A DNA stretch of 64,000 nucleotides from Paracoccaceae bacterium (GTDB lineage Bacteria; Pseudomonadota; Alphaproteobacteria; Rhodobacterales; Rhodobacteraceae), in assembly GCA_011389685.1 (NCBI GenBank), contig JAABTV010000005.1, forward strand, positions 34,074 through 98,073. Direction: 5' to 3'. Within the stretch, counting starts at the first letter, position 1. Each line of letters begins with the position of its first letter. The translations under genes and the position numbers were made by a program. Positions 54,908 through 63,987 of this stretch are shown one piece after another. Below the pieces are notes generated by a model, which saw only the letters and a list, made by a program, of their open reading frames with translations, was not told the origin of the DNA and searched no databases.

Positions 54908-55222
54908 CTACGGGGTGTCGGGAACGGGGTCGAGCCAGTGACCGTAAATCTCGGCGTCGATCGTGTCGTCGGGGTGTTCGGCCGCATCGCCCCAGATCTC
55001 GGCCATGGTGAAGCGGACGCGGTAGAGCGGTTTCTTCGGTCCGTTGAAATGGCCATAGGCCAGTAGCTCGGGATTGGCGAATTCGCCAAGCGCGCGTTCG
55101 ATCACGCCGGTCCTGCCGCGCAGATAGGCCGGCGCGCGGACATGGCCGGGGGGCATCATCGACTTGACGCGGACCTTGTCCATCGGTCTGACCACTGGCC
55201 TACTCACTGGCGGCCTCGCCAT
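54908..55222 (-). CDS. NHase beta-subunit C-terminal half as a separate protein (SCNase alpha-like)
   Basis: The 104-residue protein corresponds only to the C-terminal SH3-like barrel of nitrile hydratase beta subunits: DKVRVKSMMPPGHVRAPAYLRGRTGVIE and YRVRFTMAEIWGDAAEHPDDTIDAEIYGHWLDP. The start used (55222) overlaps the preceding gene by 23 bases; a GTG at 55207 or ATG at 55183 would shorten it. Together with the next gene it makes a beta subunit in two chains, the arrangement of thiocyanate hydrolase (beta, alpha, gamma subunits) and of three-subunit NHases such as that for toyocamycin. Confidence 0.85.
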   Translation of the reverse strand: MARPPVSRPVVRPMDKVRVKSMMPPGHVRAPAYLRGRTGVIERALGEFANPELLAYGHFNGPKKPLYRVRFTMAEIWGDAAEHPDDTIDAEIYGHWLDPVPDTP

Positions 55223-55547
55223 AGGTGTCGCCGCGGGCGCGGACTTCGTCCATCCTTTGGCCCAGCTCTTCGAGCGTGTAGAGCCCGGCCTCGATGAGGT
55301 TCTGGTTCACGGCGGCGACCCAGCGTTCGTAATAGCTGTATTTCTCGTAGGCGTCCTCGCCCATGTCCTCGAGCGCGCGTCGCAACCCGTCGACGGTGAA
55401 ATGGCCCTTGGTGGACATCAGCACTTGAAGCGCGTCGACGCGCTTTTCCCAGAGGGCGAAATCATGTTCGTCCGGGGTGACGGGGCCCGCATCCTGACCG
55501 CCCATGTCGTGCCAGCGGCGCCCGTCGAAGGGGGTTTTCTCGCTCAT
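55200..55547 (-). CDS. NHase beta-subunit N-terminal half as a separate protein (SCNase beta-like)
   Basis: The 115-residue protein matches the helical N-terminal part of NHase beta: GRRWHDMGGQDAGPVTPDEHDFALWEKRVDALQVLM (the HDMGG..GPV motif) and MGEDAYEKYSYYERWVAAVNQNLIEAGLYTLEEL. It ends before the SH3 barrel, which is coded by the next gene with a 23-base overlap in a different frame. NHase accessory (P14K-like) activators resemble this domain, but the MGG..GPV opening points to a structural subunit. It is first of the three-gene set. Confidence 0.85.
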   Translation of the reverse strand: MSEKTPFDGRRWHDMGGQDAGPVTPDEHDFALWEKRVDALQVLMSTKGHFTVDGLRRALEDMGEDAYEKYSYYERWVAAVNQNLIEAGLYTLEELGQRMDEVRARGDTYGEAASE

Positions 55548-55636
55548 CTCTCACACCTCGCCTGTCCGGCATGTTTGTTCCGGCATGTCTGTCGGGGCGA
55601 GGGTATGCGGGGGCGGGCGGGCTGTCCAGAGGGGTG

Positions 55637-56761
55637 TCAGCCGTCCTCGTCCCCGCCCTCGGGGGTGAGGAGCGTGATGTCGCCCGCGGCTTCGAGGGCG
55701 CGGATGGCGCCGACCAGGTCGTTCATCGCCGCTTCGCCGTCTTTCGGTTTGACGCGCGCGGCCTCCTGCATTTCTTCCTCGATCGCCTCGGCCATGCGGC
55801 GGGTGAGATTGCCGAGCAGGAACTCGGCCGTTTCGGCCAGGTCGCCGCCCGAGGCGCGGGCATGGGTGAGGGCCTGGACGAGGCGGGGGCGCTCGATCTC
55901 GCGGGTGATCCTGGGCACGTCCATGGCGGTAAGGCGGGCGGGAATATGGGCGAAGGTGAAGATCGCCTTGCGCAGCTTGCGGGAGAATTCCGCGTCATCC
56001 TCGTCGAGGCCGGTCAGGACCTGGTCGCGGGTGTCGGCGGGAGAGATGTTGAGGATCGCGCCCAGCCGCTCGACCGGGTTGGCATCGAAGGCGAGGGCGG
56101 GCCTGGCCAGAAACGCGGCGGCAAGCGAGAGGCCGATCCGGTCGACGGTTTCGGGCCTGACATTGCCGGTAAGGGTGATCGCGTAGGTGATGCGGCGGGC
56201 CTGTTCGCCCGGCAGTTGGTGCAGAAGCTCGGCCGCCTTGGCGACCGGCAGTTTCGACAGGAGCACCGCAGAGACCTCGGTGCTTTCGCGGGTGAGGATG
56301 GGCAGGATCGCGTCCAGTTCCTGCGCGCGGATGACGGCCCATGGATCGCCGATTTCACGCACCCCCGCCTCCTTGCGCAGGCGGGCGGCGGTCTGGGGCG
56401 AGATCCGGCCGTCAAGCGCGGTCAGGGCACCGGCGAGATCGCCGGGAAAGGTGAGGCCGAGATGATCAAGCTCGTCGGCAAATTCGGTGATCACCGCGGC
56501 GAGCGTGTCACGGTCGACATGGCGCATCGCGCCGATTTGCTGGGTCAGGGCCGATTGCAGGTCGTCGGGCAGGTCCGAGATCGGCAGATCCGCGCCCTCT
56601 TGCAGCAGGAAGCGCACGATGATCGCAGCCTTTTGCCGGCGGGTGAGCCGCGCGGGGGGCGGCCGGGATGCGGCCATGGGGGCGGAGACATGACGGGAAG
56701 GCGGATCGCCCGCGGCTCCGGTCGCGCGTGCCGGCGGGGCAAGTGGCGTGAGGTTGTTCAT
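55637..56761 (-). CDS. fliG: Flagellar motor switch protein FliG
   Basis: FliG is the rotor protein that works with MotA to make torque and with FliM and FliF in the switch complex. The 374-residue protein has a Pro-rich lead, then FliG_N (LTRRQKAAIIVRFLLQEGADLPISDLPDDLQ), FliG_M (LDAILPILTRESTEVSAVLLSKLPVAKAAELLHQLPGEQARRI) and FliG_C from about residue 240 with the charged torque helix (MDVPRITREIERPRLVQALTHA) ending EEMQEAARVKPKDGEAAMNDLVGAIRALEAAGDI. The ATG at 56761 is preferred to an upstream TTG. It stands alone: no other flagellar gene is in the window, as is known for some Rhodobacterales. Confidence 0.82.
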   Translation of the reverse strand: MNNLTPLAPPARATGAAGDPPSRHVSAPMAASRPPPARLTRRQKAAIIVRFLLQEGADLPISDLPDDLQSALTQQIGAMRHVDRDTLAAVITEFADELDHLGLTFPGDLAGALTALDGRISPQTAARLRKEAGVREIGDPWAVIRAQELDAILPILTRESTEVSAVLLSKLPVAKAAELLHQLPGEQARRITYAITLTGNVRPETVDRIGLSLAAAFLARPALAFDANPVERLGAILNISPADTRDQVLTGLDEDDAEFSRKLRKAIFTFAHIPARLTAMDVPRITREIERPRLVQALTHARASGGDLAETAEFLLGNLTRRMAEAIEEEMQEAARVKPKDGEAAMNDLVGAIRALEAAGDITLLTPEGGDEDG

Positions 56762-56959
56762 CGGCGGTTCACGGTCTGTTTGGTGCAATCATCCTGCGAG
56801 GCAGGTTAGACGCGAACCGGTAAAGGAATGTTGAAGCGCCGCCTTGCCTTGACGGGCGATTGCGGGGCGCGCCGGGTGGGGCGCTGGTGGTGACATGGCC
56901 AGACAAGGCCGCCCGGCCGGACCGGGTGCCTTTGTGTCGCGGAGCGGGCCTGCGGGCTG

Positions 56960-57118
56960 TCAGCTCGTGATCTGGGGCACACAGCTGCCGGTTTCGGGGT
57001 TGTAGACCGAGCCTTCGGCGCAGGTCATGGCCTGATCATGATCGCGTGAACACATCGCCGAGGCGAGGCCGGGCGCCAGAACCAGGGCAAACACGGCAAG
57101 CGTGAGTTTCTTTCTCAT
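56960..57118 (-). CDS. Small secreted Cys-containing protein
   Basis: A 52-residue frame starts MRKKLTLAVFALVLAPGLASA, a clean signal peptide, and the mature part has three cysteines: MCSRDHDQAMTCAEGSVYNPETGSCVPQITS. This looks like a tiny chitin-binding-type or scaffold peptide common in Rhodobacteraceae (from memory), sometimes misannotated after longer proteins. A purine-rich stretch lies just before the ATG. It is below the length of usual gene finding. Function unknown. The gap from 57119 to 57464 after it shows no convincing gene. Confidence 0.7.
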   Translation of the reverse strand: MRKKLTLAVFALVLAPGLASAMCSRDHDQAMTCAEGSVYNPETGSCVPQITS

Positions 57119-57464
57119 GGTGAACATCCTTTCGCGGTTGGAAGCTCGAAAGGTAACATGACGCGCGGCCCGGGCCGATCACGAAACGGTGAAGCCGGGG
57201 GCGTGGAGGGCGGATCCGGGCGGTCTGCCGCATTTTCGGGCGATTGCGGCCGGTTGCTCTTGCCGGGCACGGGTGTCCCAATGGGTGATCGAGAACGCCG
57301 CGATCCACGTCTCGCCGCGCAGGACGATGACCACCAACCAGTTTTCGCCCGGTGCCGTCGAAACGGGCACCGGGGAGAAAACCGGGCGCCGGGAAAGGCT
57401 TGCGCAGGACGGGTGCTTTAGCGGTTGAATTGCGCTGGAGGCGGGACTAGACACAACCCCGGTT

Positions 57465-57541
57465 CGGGGCGTGGCGCAGTCTGGTAGCGCACCTGTTTTG
57501 GGTACAGGGGGTCGTGAGTTCGAATCTCGCCGCCCCGACCA
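57465..57541 (+). tRNA. tRNA-Pro (anticodon UGG)
   Basis: The sequence folds as a tRNA: acceptor arms CGGGGCG (57465-57471) and CGCCCCG (57531-57537), a D arm with TCTGGTAGCGC, an anticodon stem CCTGT/ACAGG around TTTGGGT (anticodon TGG at 57499-57501), a TTCGAATC T-loop, discriminator A and an encoded CCA (57539-57541). It reads CCA proline codons and by wobble others. It stands alone between the small secreted protein and mlaF. Confidence 0.95.
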
Positions 57542-57595
57542 CGTGGCCCGAGGCAGGGCCGAGCGCCGATGCACGGGCGTCGCGCGCGATGCGAA

Positions 57596-58342
57596 TCAGC
57601 GCACGGCCTCGATCGGGCCGGTCGCGCGGCCATGGATGAACTGGTCGAGATAGGGATCGCCGGAATTGTCCATCCCGGCCACCGGACCGGTCCATTTGAT
57701 CACCCCGTCATGCAGCATCGCGACATTGTCGGCGATGGCGCGCACCGAGGACATGTCATGGGTGATGGTCATCGCGGTGGCGCCCATCTCGGTCACGATC
57801 TCGCGGATCAGGTCGTTGATCACGCCGGCCATGATCGGGTCGAGCCCGGTGGTGGGTTCGTCGAAGAAGATGATCTCGGGGTCGGCGGCGATGGCGCGGG
57901 CGAGGCCGACGCGTTTCTGCATGCCGCCCGAAAGCTCGGCCGGGAAGAGGTCGGCGGTTTCCGGTTTGAGGCCGACCCGGCGCAGCTTCTCGATGGCGAT
58001 CTCGCGGGCTTGCGCCTTGGGGCGCTTGAGCGAGCCGCGCAGCAGGCGGAAGGCGACATTCTGCCAGACCGGGAGCGAGTCAAAGAGCGCGCCGCCCTGA
58101 AAGAGCATCCCGAAACGGGCGAGGAATTCGTCGCGGTCGCCCTGATGCACGTCCTTGCCGTCGACGGTGATGGTGCCGCTGTCGGGTTCGATCAGGCCTA
58201 GGATGCATTTCAGCGCCACCGATTTGCCGGTGCCCGATCCGCCGATGATGACGAGCGAGCTGCCGCGCGGGATCGAGAGGGTCACGCCGCGGAGCACCTT
58301 GTTCGAACCGAAGGCCTTGTGGACGTTGTGAAGCTCGATCAT
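57596..58342 (-). CDS. mlaF: Phospholipid ABC transporter ATP-binding protein MlaF-like
   Basis: The 248-residue ATPase has Walker A GGSGTGKSVALK, signature LSGGMQKRVGLARAIA, Walker B IIFFDEPTTGLDP and a Mla-type tail. With the permease upstream it forms the inner-membrane engine of the Mla system, which moves phospholipids between inner and outer membrane to keep outer-membrane asymmetry. The start at about 58342 (MIELHNVHKAFGSNKVLRG) fits family length; a TTG at 58405 lies in repeat DNA. No mlaD gene follows in the window; a solute-binding MlaD would be encoded elsewhere. An 82-base gap with a dispersed repeat separates it from mlaE. Confidence 0.9.
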   Translation of the reverse strand: MIELHNVHKAFGSNKVLRGVTLSIPRGSSLVIIGGSGTGKSVALKCILGLIEPDSGTITVDGKDVHQGDRDEFLARFGMLFQGGALFDSLPVWQNVAFRLLRGSLKRPKAQAREIAIEKLRRVGLKPETADLFPAELSGGMQKRVGLARAIAADPEIIFFDEPTTGLDPIMAGVINDLIREIVTEMGATAMTITHDMSSVRAIADNVAMLHDGVIKWTGPVAGMDNSGDPYLDQFIHGRATGPIEAVR

Positions 58343-58388
58343 CGGCGGACCCTGGGGTTGAGGGCGACCGGGGCTCTGCCCCGGACCC

Positions 58389-58412
58389 CGGAGTATTTGG
58401 CGCAAGATGAAG
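58389..58412 (+). repeat. Dispersed GAGTATTT..AAGATGAA repeat, copy 3
   Basis: This copy reads GGAGTATTTGGCGCAAGATG with the usual AAG end, preceded by the GC-rich inverted repeat GGGGCTCTGCCCC region. It lies between mlaE and mlaF, inside a likely operon. Confidence 0.6.
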
Positions 58413-58424
58413 AGGCGGGGCGGG

Positions 58425-59207
58425 TCATGCGGAGAAGAACAGTTCGGTGAGGATGTAGTTGGCGGCGAGGATCAGCACGCTGGCCGCGACCACGGCGGAT
58501 TTGGTGGCGCGGCCCACGCCCTGGGCGCCGCGGCCCGATTGCATGCCGTAGAAACAGCCCATCGTGGCGACGATGAAACCGAACACCGCGCCCTTGATGA
58601 GCCCCGAGACCACGTCCCACAATTCCAGGAAATCGGCGGTGTTCTTGAGATAGGCGGCGGCGTTGAATTCGAGCCTTGTGATGCCGACGAGATAGCCGCC
58701 CATGATGCCGATGGAATCGCCCACCGCCACGAGGACGGGCACGGCGAGGGTGGCGGCCAGCACGCGCGGCAGGGTGAGGTATTTCATCGGGTGGGTGGAG
58801 AGCGTCACCAGCGCGTCGATCTGTTCGGTCACTTTCATGGTGCCGATCTCGGCGGCAATGGAGGACGCCACGCGCGCCGCGACCATGAGACCGCCGAGAA
58901 CCGGCCCCAACTCGCGCGCCATGCCGATGGCGACGATCGAGGGCACCACGGATTCGGCGTTGAAGCGCGATCCGCCGGCATAGATCTGCAGCGCCAGCGC
59001 GCCGCCGGTGAAGAGCGCGGTCAGCCCCACGACGGGCAGCGAGAGCCAGCCGATCTGGACCAGAGCATGGAGGAATTCGCGCCCGTAGAAGGGCGGGCGA
59101 AACAGGTGGGACACGGTCGCGAGCGCATAAAGGGCGACCCGGCCGATCAGGGCAAGGGCCGAGAGCACGGTGCGGCCCAGCGCGGCGAGGGGGGCGGTCA
59201 GGCTCAT
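58425..59207 (-). CDS. mlaE: Phospholipid ABC transporter permease MlaE
   Basis: The 260-residue protein has six hydrophobic segments and the MlaE motifs: [37 protein letters not shown] and [38 protein letters not shown], the latter containing the region that contacts MlaF. Family role: membrane part of the phospholipid transporter. Its start overlaps the alr stop by 4 bases, so it is translated with alr; mlaF comes after an 82-base gap. Confidence 0.92.
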   Translation of the reverse strand: MSLTAPLAALGRTVLSALALIGRVALYALATVSHLFRPPFYGREFLHALVQIGWLSLPVVGLTALFTGGALALQIYAGGSRFNAESVVPSIVAIGMARELGPVLGGLMVAARVASSIAAEIGTMKVTEQIDALVTLSTHPMKYLTLPRVLAATLAVPVLVAVGDSIGIMGGYLVGITRLEFNAAAYLKNTADFLELWDVVSGLIKGAVFGFIVATMGCFYGMQSGRGAQGVGRATKSAVVAASVLILAANYILTELFFSA

Positions 59208-60241
59208 CCGCCGCTATAGCGCCGGTCGTAGCGCGCCCCCAGCGAGGTGAGGATCTCGTAACCGATGGTTTGGGCCGTGTCGGCCACGTCGTCGATGCTC
59301 TGGTTTTCGCCGATCAGGGTCAGTTCGGTGGGGTCGGTGCCCAGATGCGTCACGTCGATGCCGATCAGGTCCATCGAGACGCGGCCCAGGATCGGGCAGG
59401 GGGTGGCGCCGAAATGGAACTGGCCGCAATTGGTCAGGACCCGGTGGATGCCGTCGGCATACCCGCCCGAGACGGTGGCGACGCGGGTCGGTTCCGTCGC
59501 GGTCCAGGTGTTGCCATAGCCGACGGTCTCACCGGGTTCGAGATCACGGGTCTGGATCACCGGCAGGTCGACCCGCACCACGGGTGCGGCGGCCTCGAAC
59601 GGGCGCCCGCCATAGAGGCCGATGCCGGGGCGGGAGACGTCGAAATGATAGTCCGGCCCCATCAGGATGCCGCCCGTCGCGGCCAGCGAACGCGGGATAT
59701 CGAGCCCGTCGGTCATGGCGTGGAACTGGTCGAGCTGCTGGCGGTTCATCGGGTGATCGGGTTCGTCGGAACAGGCGAGATGCGACATGATCAGGCTCGG
59801 GGTCTGCGCCACGGCGATGTCGCGCAGGGCCGACCATTCGGCGGCTTCCATCCCCAGCCGGTTCATGCCGGTGTCGAGCTGGATGCCGAACCGCGCGCCG
59901 GGCAGCGATTCGAGATGGCGCAGGAGCTGATCGTAGGAATTGATCATCGGGGTGAGATCGAGATCGCCGATCATGTCGGTATCGCCCGGCATGTGGCCCG
60001 ACATCACGTTGATCTCGGGGCCCGGTCCGAGCACCTGGCGCAGCGCGGCGCCCTCTTCGGCGACGGCGACGAAATAGCGGCACACGCCGGCATGGGCCAG
60101 CGCGCGCGCCACCCGGGCGATGCCCAGCCCGTAGCCGTCGGCCTTGACCACGGCGGCGGTTTCGCCGGTGTCGAGGGCGGCAAGGGCGCGCCAGTTCCGC
60201 ACCAGCGCGTCGAGGTCGATTGAGAGTTTTCCGGTCGCCAT
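59204..60241 (-). CDS. alr: Alanine racemase
   Basis: Alr makes D-alanine for peptidoglycan. The 345-residue enzyme has the PLP lysine Lys33 in [12 protein letters not shown], a barrel with [13 protein letters not shown], and the second active-site Tyr in [11 protein letters not shown] in the beta domain. It overlaps mlaE by 4 bases at its stop. The linked order pyrE-dnaB-(two small genes)-alr-mlaE-mlaF is one I recall from other Rhodobacterales. Confidence 0.94.
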   Translation of the reverse strand: MATGKLSIDLDALVRNWRALAALDTGETAAVVKADGYGLGIARVARALAHAGVCRYFVAVAEEGAALRQVLGPGPEINVMSGHMPGDTDMIGDLDLTPMINSYDQLLRHLESLPGARFGIQLDTGMNRLGMEAAEWSALRDIAVAQTPSLIMSHLACSDEPDHPMNRQQLDQFHAMTDGLDIPRSLAATGGILMGPDYHFDVSRPGIGLYGGRPFEAAAPVVRVDLPVIQTRDLEPGETVGYGNTWTATEPTRVATVSGGYADGIHRVLTNCGQFHFGATPCPILGRVSMDLIGIDVTHLGTDPTELTLIGENQSIDDVADTAQTIGYEILTSLGARYDRRYSGG

Positions 60242-60291
60242 GCCCGGTTCATGCCACGGATTGGCGCAGGGTCAAGCGGAAACCGGGCGGA

Positions 60292-61074
60292 TCAGGGCTC
60301 CATCTGGTCGCGTTGCATGTTGCGGCGCCATATTTTCTCGCCGATGAGGCAGTCATAGGCGGCCGCCGGGATCAGGCGGGGCGTGGCGGGCGGTGCATGC
60401 CCGGCGATTTCGAGGACCAGCTTGCGGCGGACGGCGCGGGCGAATTCGGACCAGTCATGCACCGGGATGACGAAGGCGCCGGGGCCGCCGATGACGCAGT
60501 TTCGATAATAGGCGTCGAGATCGGGAATGCCCCAGCGATCGGACATCGGGTCGCGGGTCATCAGTGGCAGGCCGTTGATGATGATGCCCTGCGCCAGGGC
60601 CCGGTCGCGGGCGGAGGTGACGGGGGTGCCACTGTTGTTGGGGCCATCGCCGGACACATCAATGACGCGTCGCAGGCCATTGAAATCGTTGGAGGCGAAA
60701 TGCTCGCGGGAAAAGTCGATGGCCCAGGAGATCGAGGTCTGGCGCAGGGTGGTTTCGAAACTGTCGGAGATGATCCCGGCGACGCGTTCGGCGTCCCCGG
60801 CGCTGGCGATGCGGGTCCAGGGCACGACCACCCGGTGCGACCCGGCGCCGGCCCATTCGACATAGCTGATCGCGATGGTGCCGATCATGCCGCCGGTGAT
60901 GGCCGCGATCACCTCGGGGCTTTGCAGGGCTTCGGCATAGCCGCGGCGCTGGATGTCCAACTCGTGAAGCTGCATCGAACGCGAGACATCGACGGCGAGG
61001 ACAAGCTCGACATCGACCTCTTCGGCGCGGATGGGCAGCGCGAGGCAGAGCAGGAAGGCGATCAGGGCACGCAT
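60292..61074 (-). CDS. DUF1194 secreted protein with VWA-type domain
   Basis: The 260-residue protein has a signal peptide (MRALIAFLLCLALPIRA) followed at once by a VWA opening with a MIDAS motif, VELVLAVDVSRSMQLHELDIQRRGYAEAL, and a GDGPNNSGTPV second metal loop in RRVIDVSGDGPNN. It matches DUF1194, of unknown function. It ends TRDP..WGIPDLDAYYRNCVIGGPGAFVIPV and is basic near the C-terminus. The start used, 61074, is the one that gives a signal peptide. It is read in the same direction as alr, 50 bases away. Confidence 0.85.
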   Translation of the reverse strand: MRALIAFLLCLALPIRAEEVDVELVLAVDVSRSMQLHELDIQRRGYAEALQSPEVIAAITGGMIGTIAISYVEWAGAGSHRVVVPWTRIASAGDAERVAGIISDSFETTLRQTSISWAIDFSREHFASNDFNGLRRVIDVSGDGPNNSGTPVTSARDRALAQGIIINGLPLMTRDPMSDRWGIPDLDAYYRNCVIGGPGAFVIPVHDWSEFARAVRRKLVLEIAGHAPPATPRLIPAAAYDCLIGEKIWRRNMQRDQMEP

Positions 61075-61127
61075 GACCCCATTGAGGCGCGGGGCGGCGC
61101 GGCTTGTCCAGTCACATTTGCGCAGGC

Positions 61128-61556
61128 TCAGGGCTGCCGGGCGGTGGAATGCCACCAGATGCGCACTTCGGTGGCCTTGCCGGTGCTGTCGAACCGACCC
61201 AGCAGCGTGCCGTCGAGGATCATGCGTGGCAACGGATCACCGGGGGCGCGGTCGGGCAGGCCGGTGCCGGTCGACCGTGCCCAGATCTCGAACAGCTCTT
61301 CCGAGGCGACCTGGTATTCGACATGCCAATGGGCAAAGCCGCCGGTCGGTGTTTCGCCCAGAACCTCGTAGCCGAGCGCGATGTCCTCTTGCAGCTTGAT
61401 CCGGTCCCAGTAGGTCTTGCGCGCCTCGAAGCTCTCCTGCACCTGGAAGGGCGTGTTCCAGTATTGCCCGGCCTCGGTGAAGAGTGCGGCAAAGCCCTCG
61501 CTGTCCTGGCCTTCCCAGACCCGTTTGTAGGCGGCCATGAAGTCATGGATCGACAT
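61128..61556 (-). CDS. NTF2/SnoaL-like fold protein
   Basis: The 142-residue protein reads as a single NTF2-like cone fold: an opening helix pair (MSIHDFMAAYKRVWEGQDSEGFAALFTEAGQYW) and later strands (GGFAHWHVEYQVASEELFEIWARS, RMILDGTLLGRFDSTGKATEVRIWWH). SnoaL-type members can be polyketide cyclases, isomerases or simple ligand binders; no catalytic residue can be assigned. It lies one base after dnaB and so is in its transcript. Confidence 0.78.
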   Translation of the reverse strand: MSIHDFMAAYKRVWEGQDSEGFAALFTEAGQYWNTPFQVQESFEARKTYWDRIKLQEDIALGYEVLGETPTGGFAHWHVEYQVASEELFEIWARSTGTGLPDRAPGDPLPRMILDGTLLGRFDSTGKATEVRIWWHSTARQP

Positions 61557-61557
61557 G

Positions 61558-63045
61558 TCAGAATTCGCCCCCGTCCTGTTGTTGCCACGGTTTGACGAGG
61601 TTGCCGAAGCGGGTGAATTCGCTTTCGAAACTGAGTTCGATCGAGCCGATGGGGCCGTGGCGCTGTTTGCCGATAATCACCTCGGCCTTGCCATGCAGCC
61701 GCGACATGCGGTCCTGCCAGCCGGCCATTTCGTCGAGTTTCTCCTCGGACGGTTTTTCGCGTTCGACGTAATATTCCTCGCGGAAGACGAACATGACGAC
61801 ATCGGAATCCTGTTCGATGGAGCCGGATTCGCGCAGGTCGGAGAGCTGCGGGCGCTTGTCCTCGCGGTTTTCGACCTGTCGGGAAAGCTGGCTCAGGGCA
61901 ATGACGGGGATGTTGAGCTCCTTGGCGATGGCCTTGAGACCCATGGAAATCTCGCCGATCTCCTGCACCCGGTTGTCGGCCATGCCGCGCACCAGTTGCA
62001 GGTAGTCGACGATCAGTAGGTCGAGCCCGTGGGTGCGCTTGAGGCGCCGCGCCCGCGCGGCGAGCTGCGCGATCGGGATCGCCGCGGTGTCGTCGATGAA
62101 GAGCGGGCAGGATTCGAGGGTCTTGGCGGCGTCGACGAAGCGGCGGAACTCGCCCTCGTCCATGTCGCCCTGGCGGATCTTGTGGCTGGAGATTTCGGAG
62201 GCTTCGGCGAGGATGCGGCTGGCCAGTTGTTCGGCGCTCATTTCGAGCGAGAAGAAGCCCACGACGCCGCCATCGAGCGCGCCTTCGGTGCCGTCGGGAC
62301 GGATGCCGCGGCGATAGGCGCGGGCGACGTTGAAGGCGATGTTGGTGGCCAGCGAGGTCTTGCCCATCGAGGGGCGCCCGGCAAGGATCAGAAGGTCGGA
62401 TTTGTGCAGCCCGCCGAGTTTCTTGTCGAGATCGACCAGACCGGTGGCGATGCCGGCGAGGCCGCCGTCGCGCTGATAGGCGGCATTGGCCACGTTAACC
62501 GCGTCGGTTACGGCCTTGAGAAAGCTTTGAAAACCGCTGTCGACCTGGCCCTGTTCGGCCAACTGGTAAAGCGCCTGTTCGGCCTCGACGATCTGTTCGC
62601 GGGGTTCGGAGCCGACCTCGACCTTGGCGGCCCTGGCGGAGATGTCCTGACCCAGGCGGATGAGGTCGCGCCGCACGGCAAGGTCATAGATGAGCTGGGC
62701 GTAATCCTTGACCGCGAAGGCCGAGATCGCCGCTCCGGCGAGCCGGGCGAGATAGGCCGGGCCGCCGAGTTCCTTCAGTCCCTCGTCATCCTCGAAGAAC
62801 GCCTTGAGCGTGACCGGGGAGGCGAGGTTGTTCTTGGCGATGCGGGCGGCGGCGGTTTCGAAGATGCGGGCATGGACCGGGTCGTAGAAATGCTGTGGCC
62901 CGATGATCGCGGCGACCTTGTCGTAGATGTCGTTGTTGGTCAGGATCGCGCCCAGCAACTGCTGTTCGGCCTCGATCGAATGCGGGATCGAGTCGGGGCT
63001 CTGGATTTCGGCGCCGGTCGGATTGAAGGCTGCGATCTCGTTCAT
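61558..63045 (-). CDS. dnaB: Replicative DNA helicase DnaB
   Basis: DnaB unwinds DNA at the replication fork. The 495-residue protein starts MNEIAAFNPTGAEIQSPDSIPHSIEAEQQLLGAIL, has the N-terminal helical domain and a RecA-type domain with Walker A AGRPSMGKTSLATN, Walker B DLLIVDYLQLV and the DLRESGSIEQDSDVVMFVFR arginine-finger region. It follows AGGGGAA closely; an upstream extension to 63150 lacks support. It is read after pyrE. Confidence 0.96.
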   Translation of the reverse strand: MNEIAAFNPTGAEIQSPDSIPHSIEAEQQLLGAILTNNDIYDKVAAIIGPQHFYDPVHARIFETAAARIAKNNLASPVTLKAFFEDDEGLKELGGPAYLARLAGAAISAFAVKDYAQLIYDLAVRRDLIRLGQDISARAAKVEVGSEPREQIVEAEQALYQLAEQGQVDSGFQSFLKAVTDAVNVANAAYQRDGGLAGIATGLVDLDKKLGGLHKSDLLILAGRPSMGKTSLATNIAFNVARAYRRGIRPDGTEGALDGGVVGFFSLEMSAEQLASRILAEASEISSHKIRQGDMDEGEFRRFVDAAKTLESCPLFIDDTAAIPIAQLAARARRLKRTHGLDLLIVDYLQLVRGMADNRVQEIGEISMGLKAIAKELNIPVIALSQLSRQVENREDKRPQLSDLRESGSIEQDSDVVMFVFREEYYVEREKPSEEKLDEMAGWQDRMSRLHGKAEVIIGKQRHGPIGSIELSFESEFTRFGNLVKPWQQQDGGEF

Positions 63046-63230
63046 GATTCCCCTATGCGTTCCGTGGAGCGTGGCATACGCAATCGCCGGCGGGGGGCGC
63101 AAATTGTATGTTTCTGTGGGTAGCGTGTGGATAAGCCCGCGCCCCATCATCTTGGCAAATATGGGCGGGTTACGTCAAGATATTGCGTTTTTTCCGCGAA
63201 AAGCCGCTCAGGGTGACGCTACGGAAGATT

Positions 63231-63911
63231 TCAGGTCGTCCGGTGCGCGTCCTGCCATTCGCGCGGCGCGTCGAGGAAGGTTTCGACCGCTTCCAGGGTT
63301 TCGGCGTCGAACGCGCCCTGGGCGCGGGCCTCGGCGAGAACGTCGCGCCAGGTGCACAGGTGATGCAGGGTGATGCCGTGATCGCCCAGCGTCTTTTCGG
63401 TTTCGGGGAAGATGCCGTAATAAAAGATCACCGCCGTGTGGGCACAGCTGGCGCCGGTGTCGCGGATCGCGTCGACGAAAGAGAGTTTCGAGCCGCCATC
63501 GGTGGTGAGATCCTCGACCAGGAGCACGCGCTGGCCTGCGCTCATGGCGCCTTCGATGCGGGCATTGCGGCCATAGCCCTTGGGTTTCTTGCGCACATAG
63601 CTCATCGGCAGGGCCATGCGTTCGGCCACGAGCGCCGCGAAGGGGATGCCCGCGGTTTCGCCGCCGGCGATGTTGTCGAACGATTCGAAGCCGGCATTGC
63701 GCATCACCGTGACGGTGAGGAAATCCATCAGGGTGGCGCGGATGCGGGGGAAGGAGATGAGCTTGCGGCAGTCGATATAGGTCGGGCTGGGCAGGCCGGA
63801 GGCGAGCGTGAACGGTTCGCGGGCGTTGAAATGGACCGCTTCGATTTCCAACAGCATGCGGGCGGTCAGGCGGGCGATTTCCGGGGTGGACGGGTAGGTG
63901 GAAGGGATCAT
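63231..63911 (-). CDS. pyrE: Orotate phosphoribosyltransferase
   Basis: PyrE makes orotidine 5'-phosphate from orotate and PRPP in pyrimidine synthesis. The 226-residue enzyme has the PRPP motif [14 protein letters not shown], an N-terminal orotate loop ([22 protein letters not shown]) and the flexible catalytic region with KKPKGYGR. It is read toward dnaB, with a 185-base gap. Confidence 0.95.
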   Translation of the reverse strand: MIPSTYPSTPEIARLTARMLLEIEAVHFNAREPFTLASGLPSPTYIDCRKLISFPRIRATLMDFLTVTVMRNAGFESFDNIAGGETAGIPFAALVAERMALPMSYVRKKPKGYGRNARIEGAMSAGQRVLLVEDLTTDGGSKLSFVDAIRDTGASCAHTAVIFYYGIFPETEKTLGDHGITLHHLCTWRDVLAEARAQGAFDAETLEAVETFLDAPREWQDAHRTT

Positions 63912-63964
63912 CGGGCAGGCCTTTGTTCTGCTGTCGGGCGCCGGGGGCCAGCCCCCGGACCCCC

Positions 63965-63987
63965 GAGGTATTTGGGGTCAGATGAAG
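63965..63987 (+). repeat. Dispersed GAGTATTT-type repeat, copy 4
   Basis: GAGGTATTTGGGGTCAGATG followed by AAG, preceded by the inverted repeat GCCGGGGGCCAGCCCCCGG region, resembles the copies at 38881, 50157 and 58389. It lies just upstream of pyrE, at the window end. No gene is seen in 63912-64000. Confidence 0.6.

Noticed and set aside
55183..55222. The split beta subunit as a simple frameshift error
   Set aside because: Each half has its own start and stop with a usable start at the junction, and natural three-chain enzymes have the same split and gene order; an error is not fully excluded.
57179..57574. 131-codon open frame on the minus strand covering the tRNA-Pro region
   Set aside because: It reads straight through the tRNA gene, and its sequence has no domain; the apparent RRDSNSRPP phrase is the usual translation of a tRNA region.
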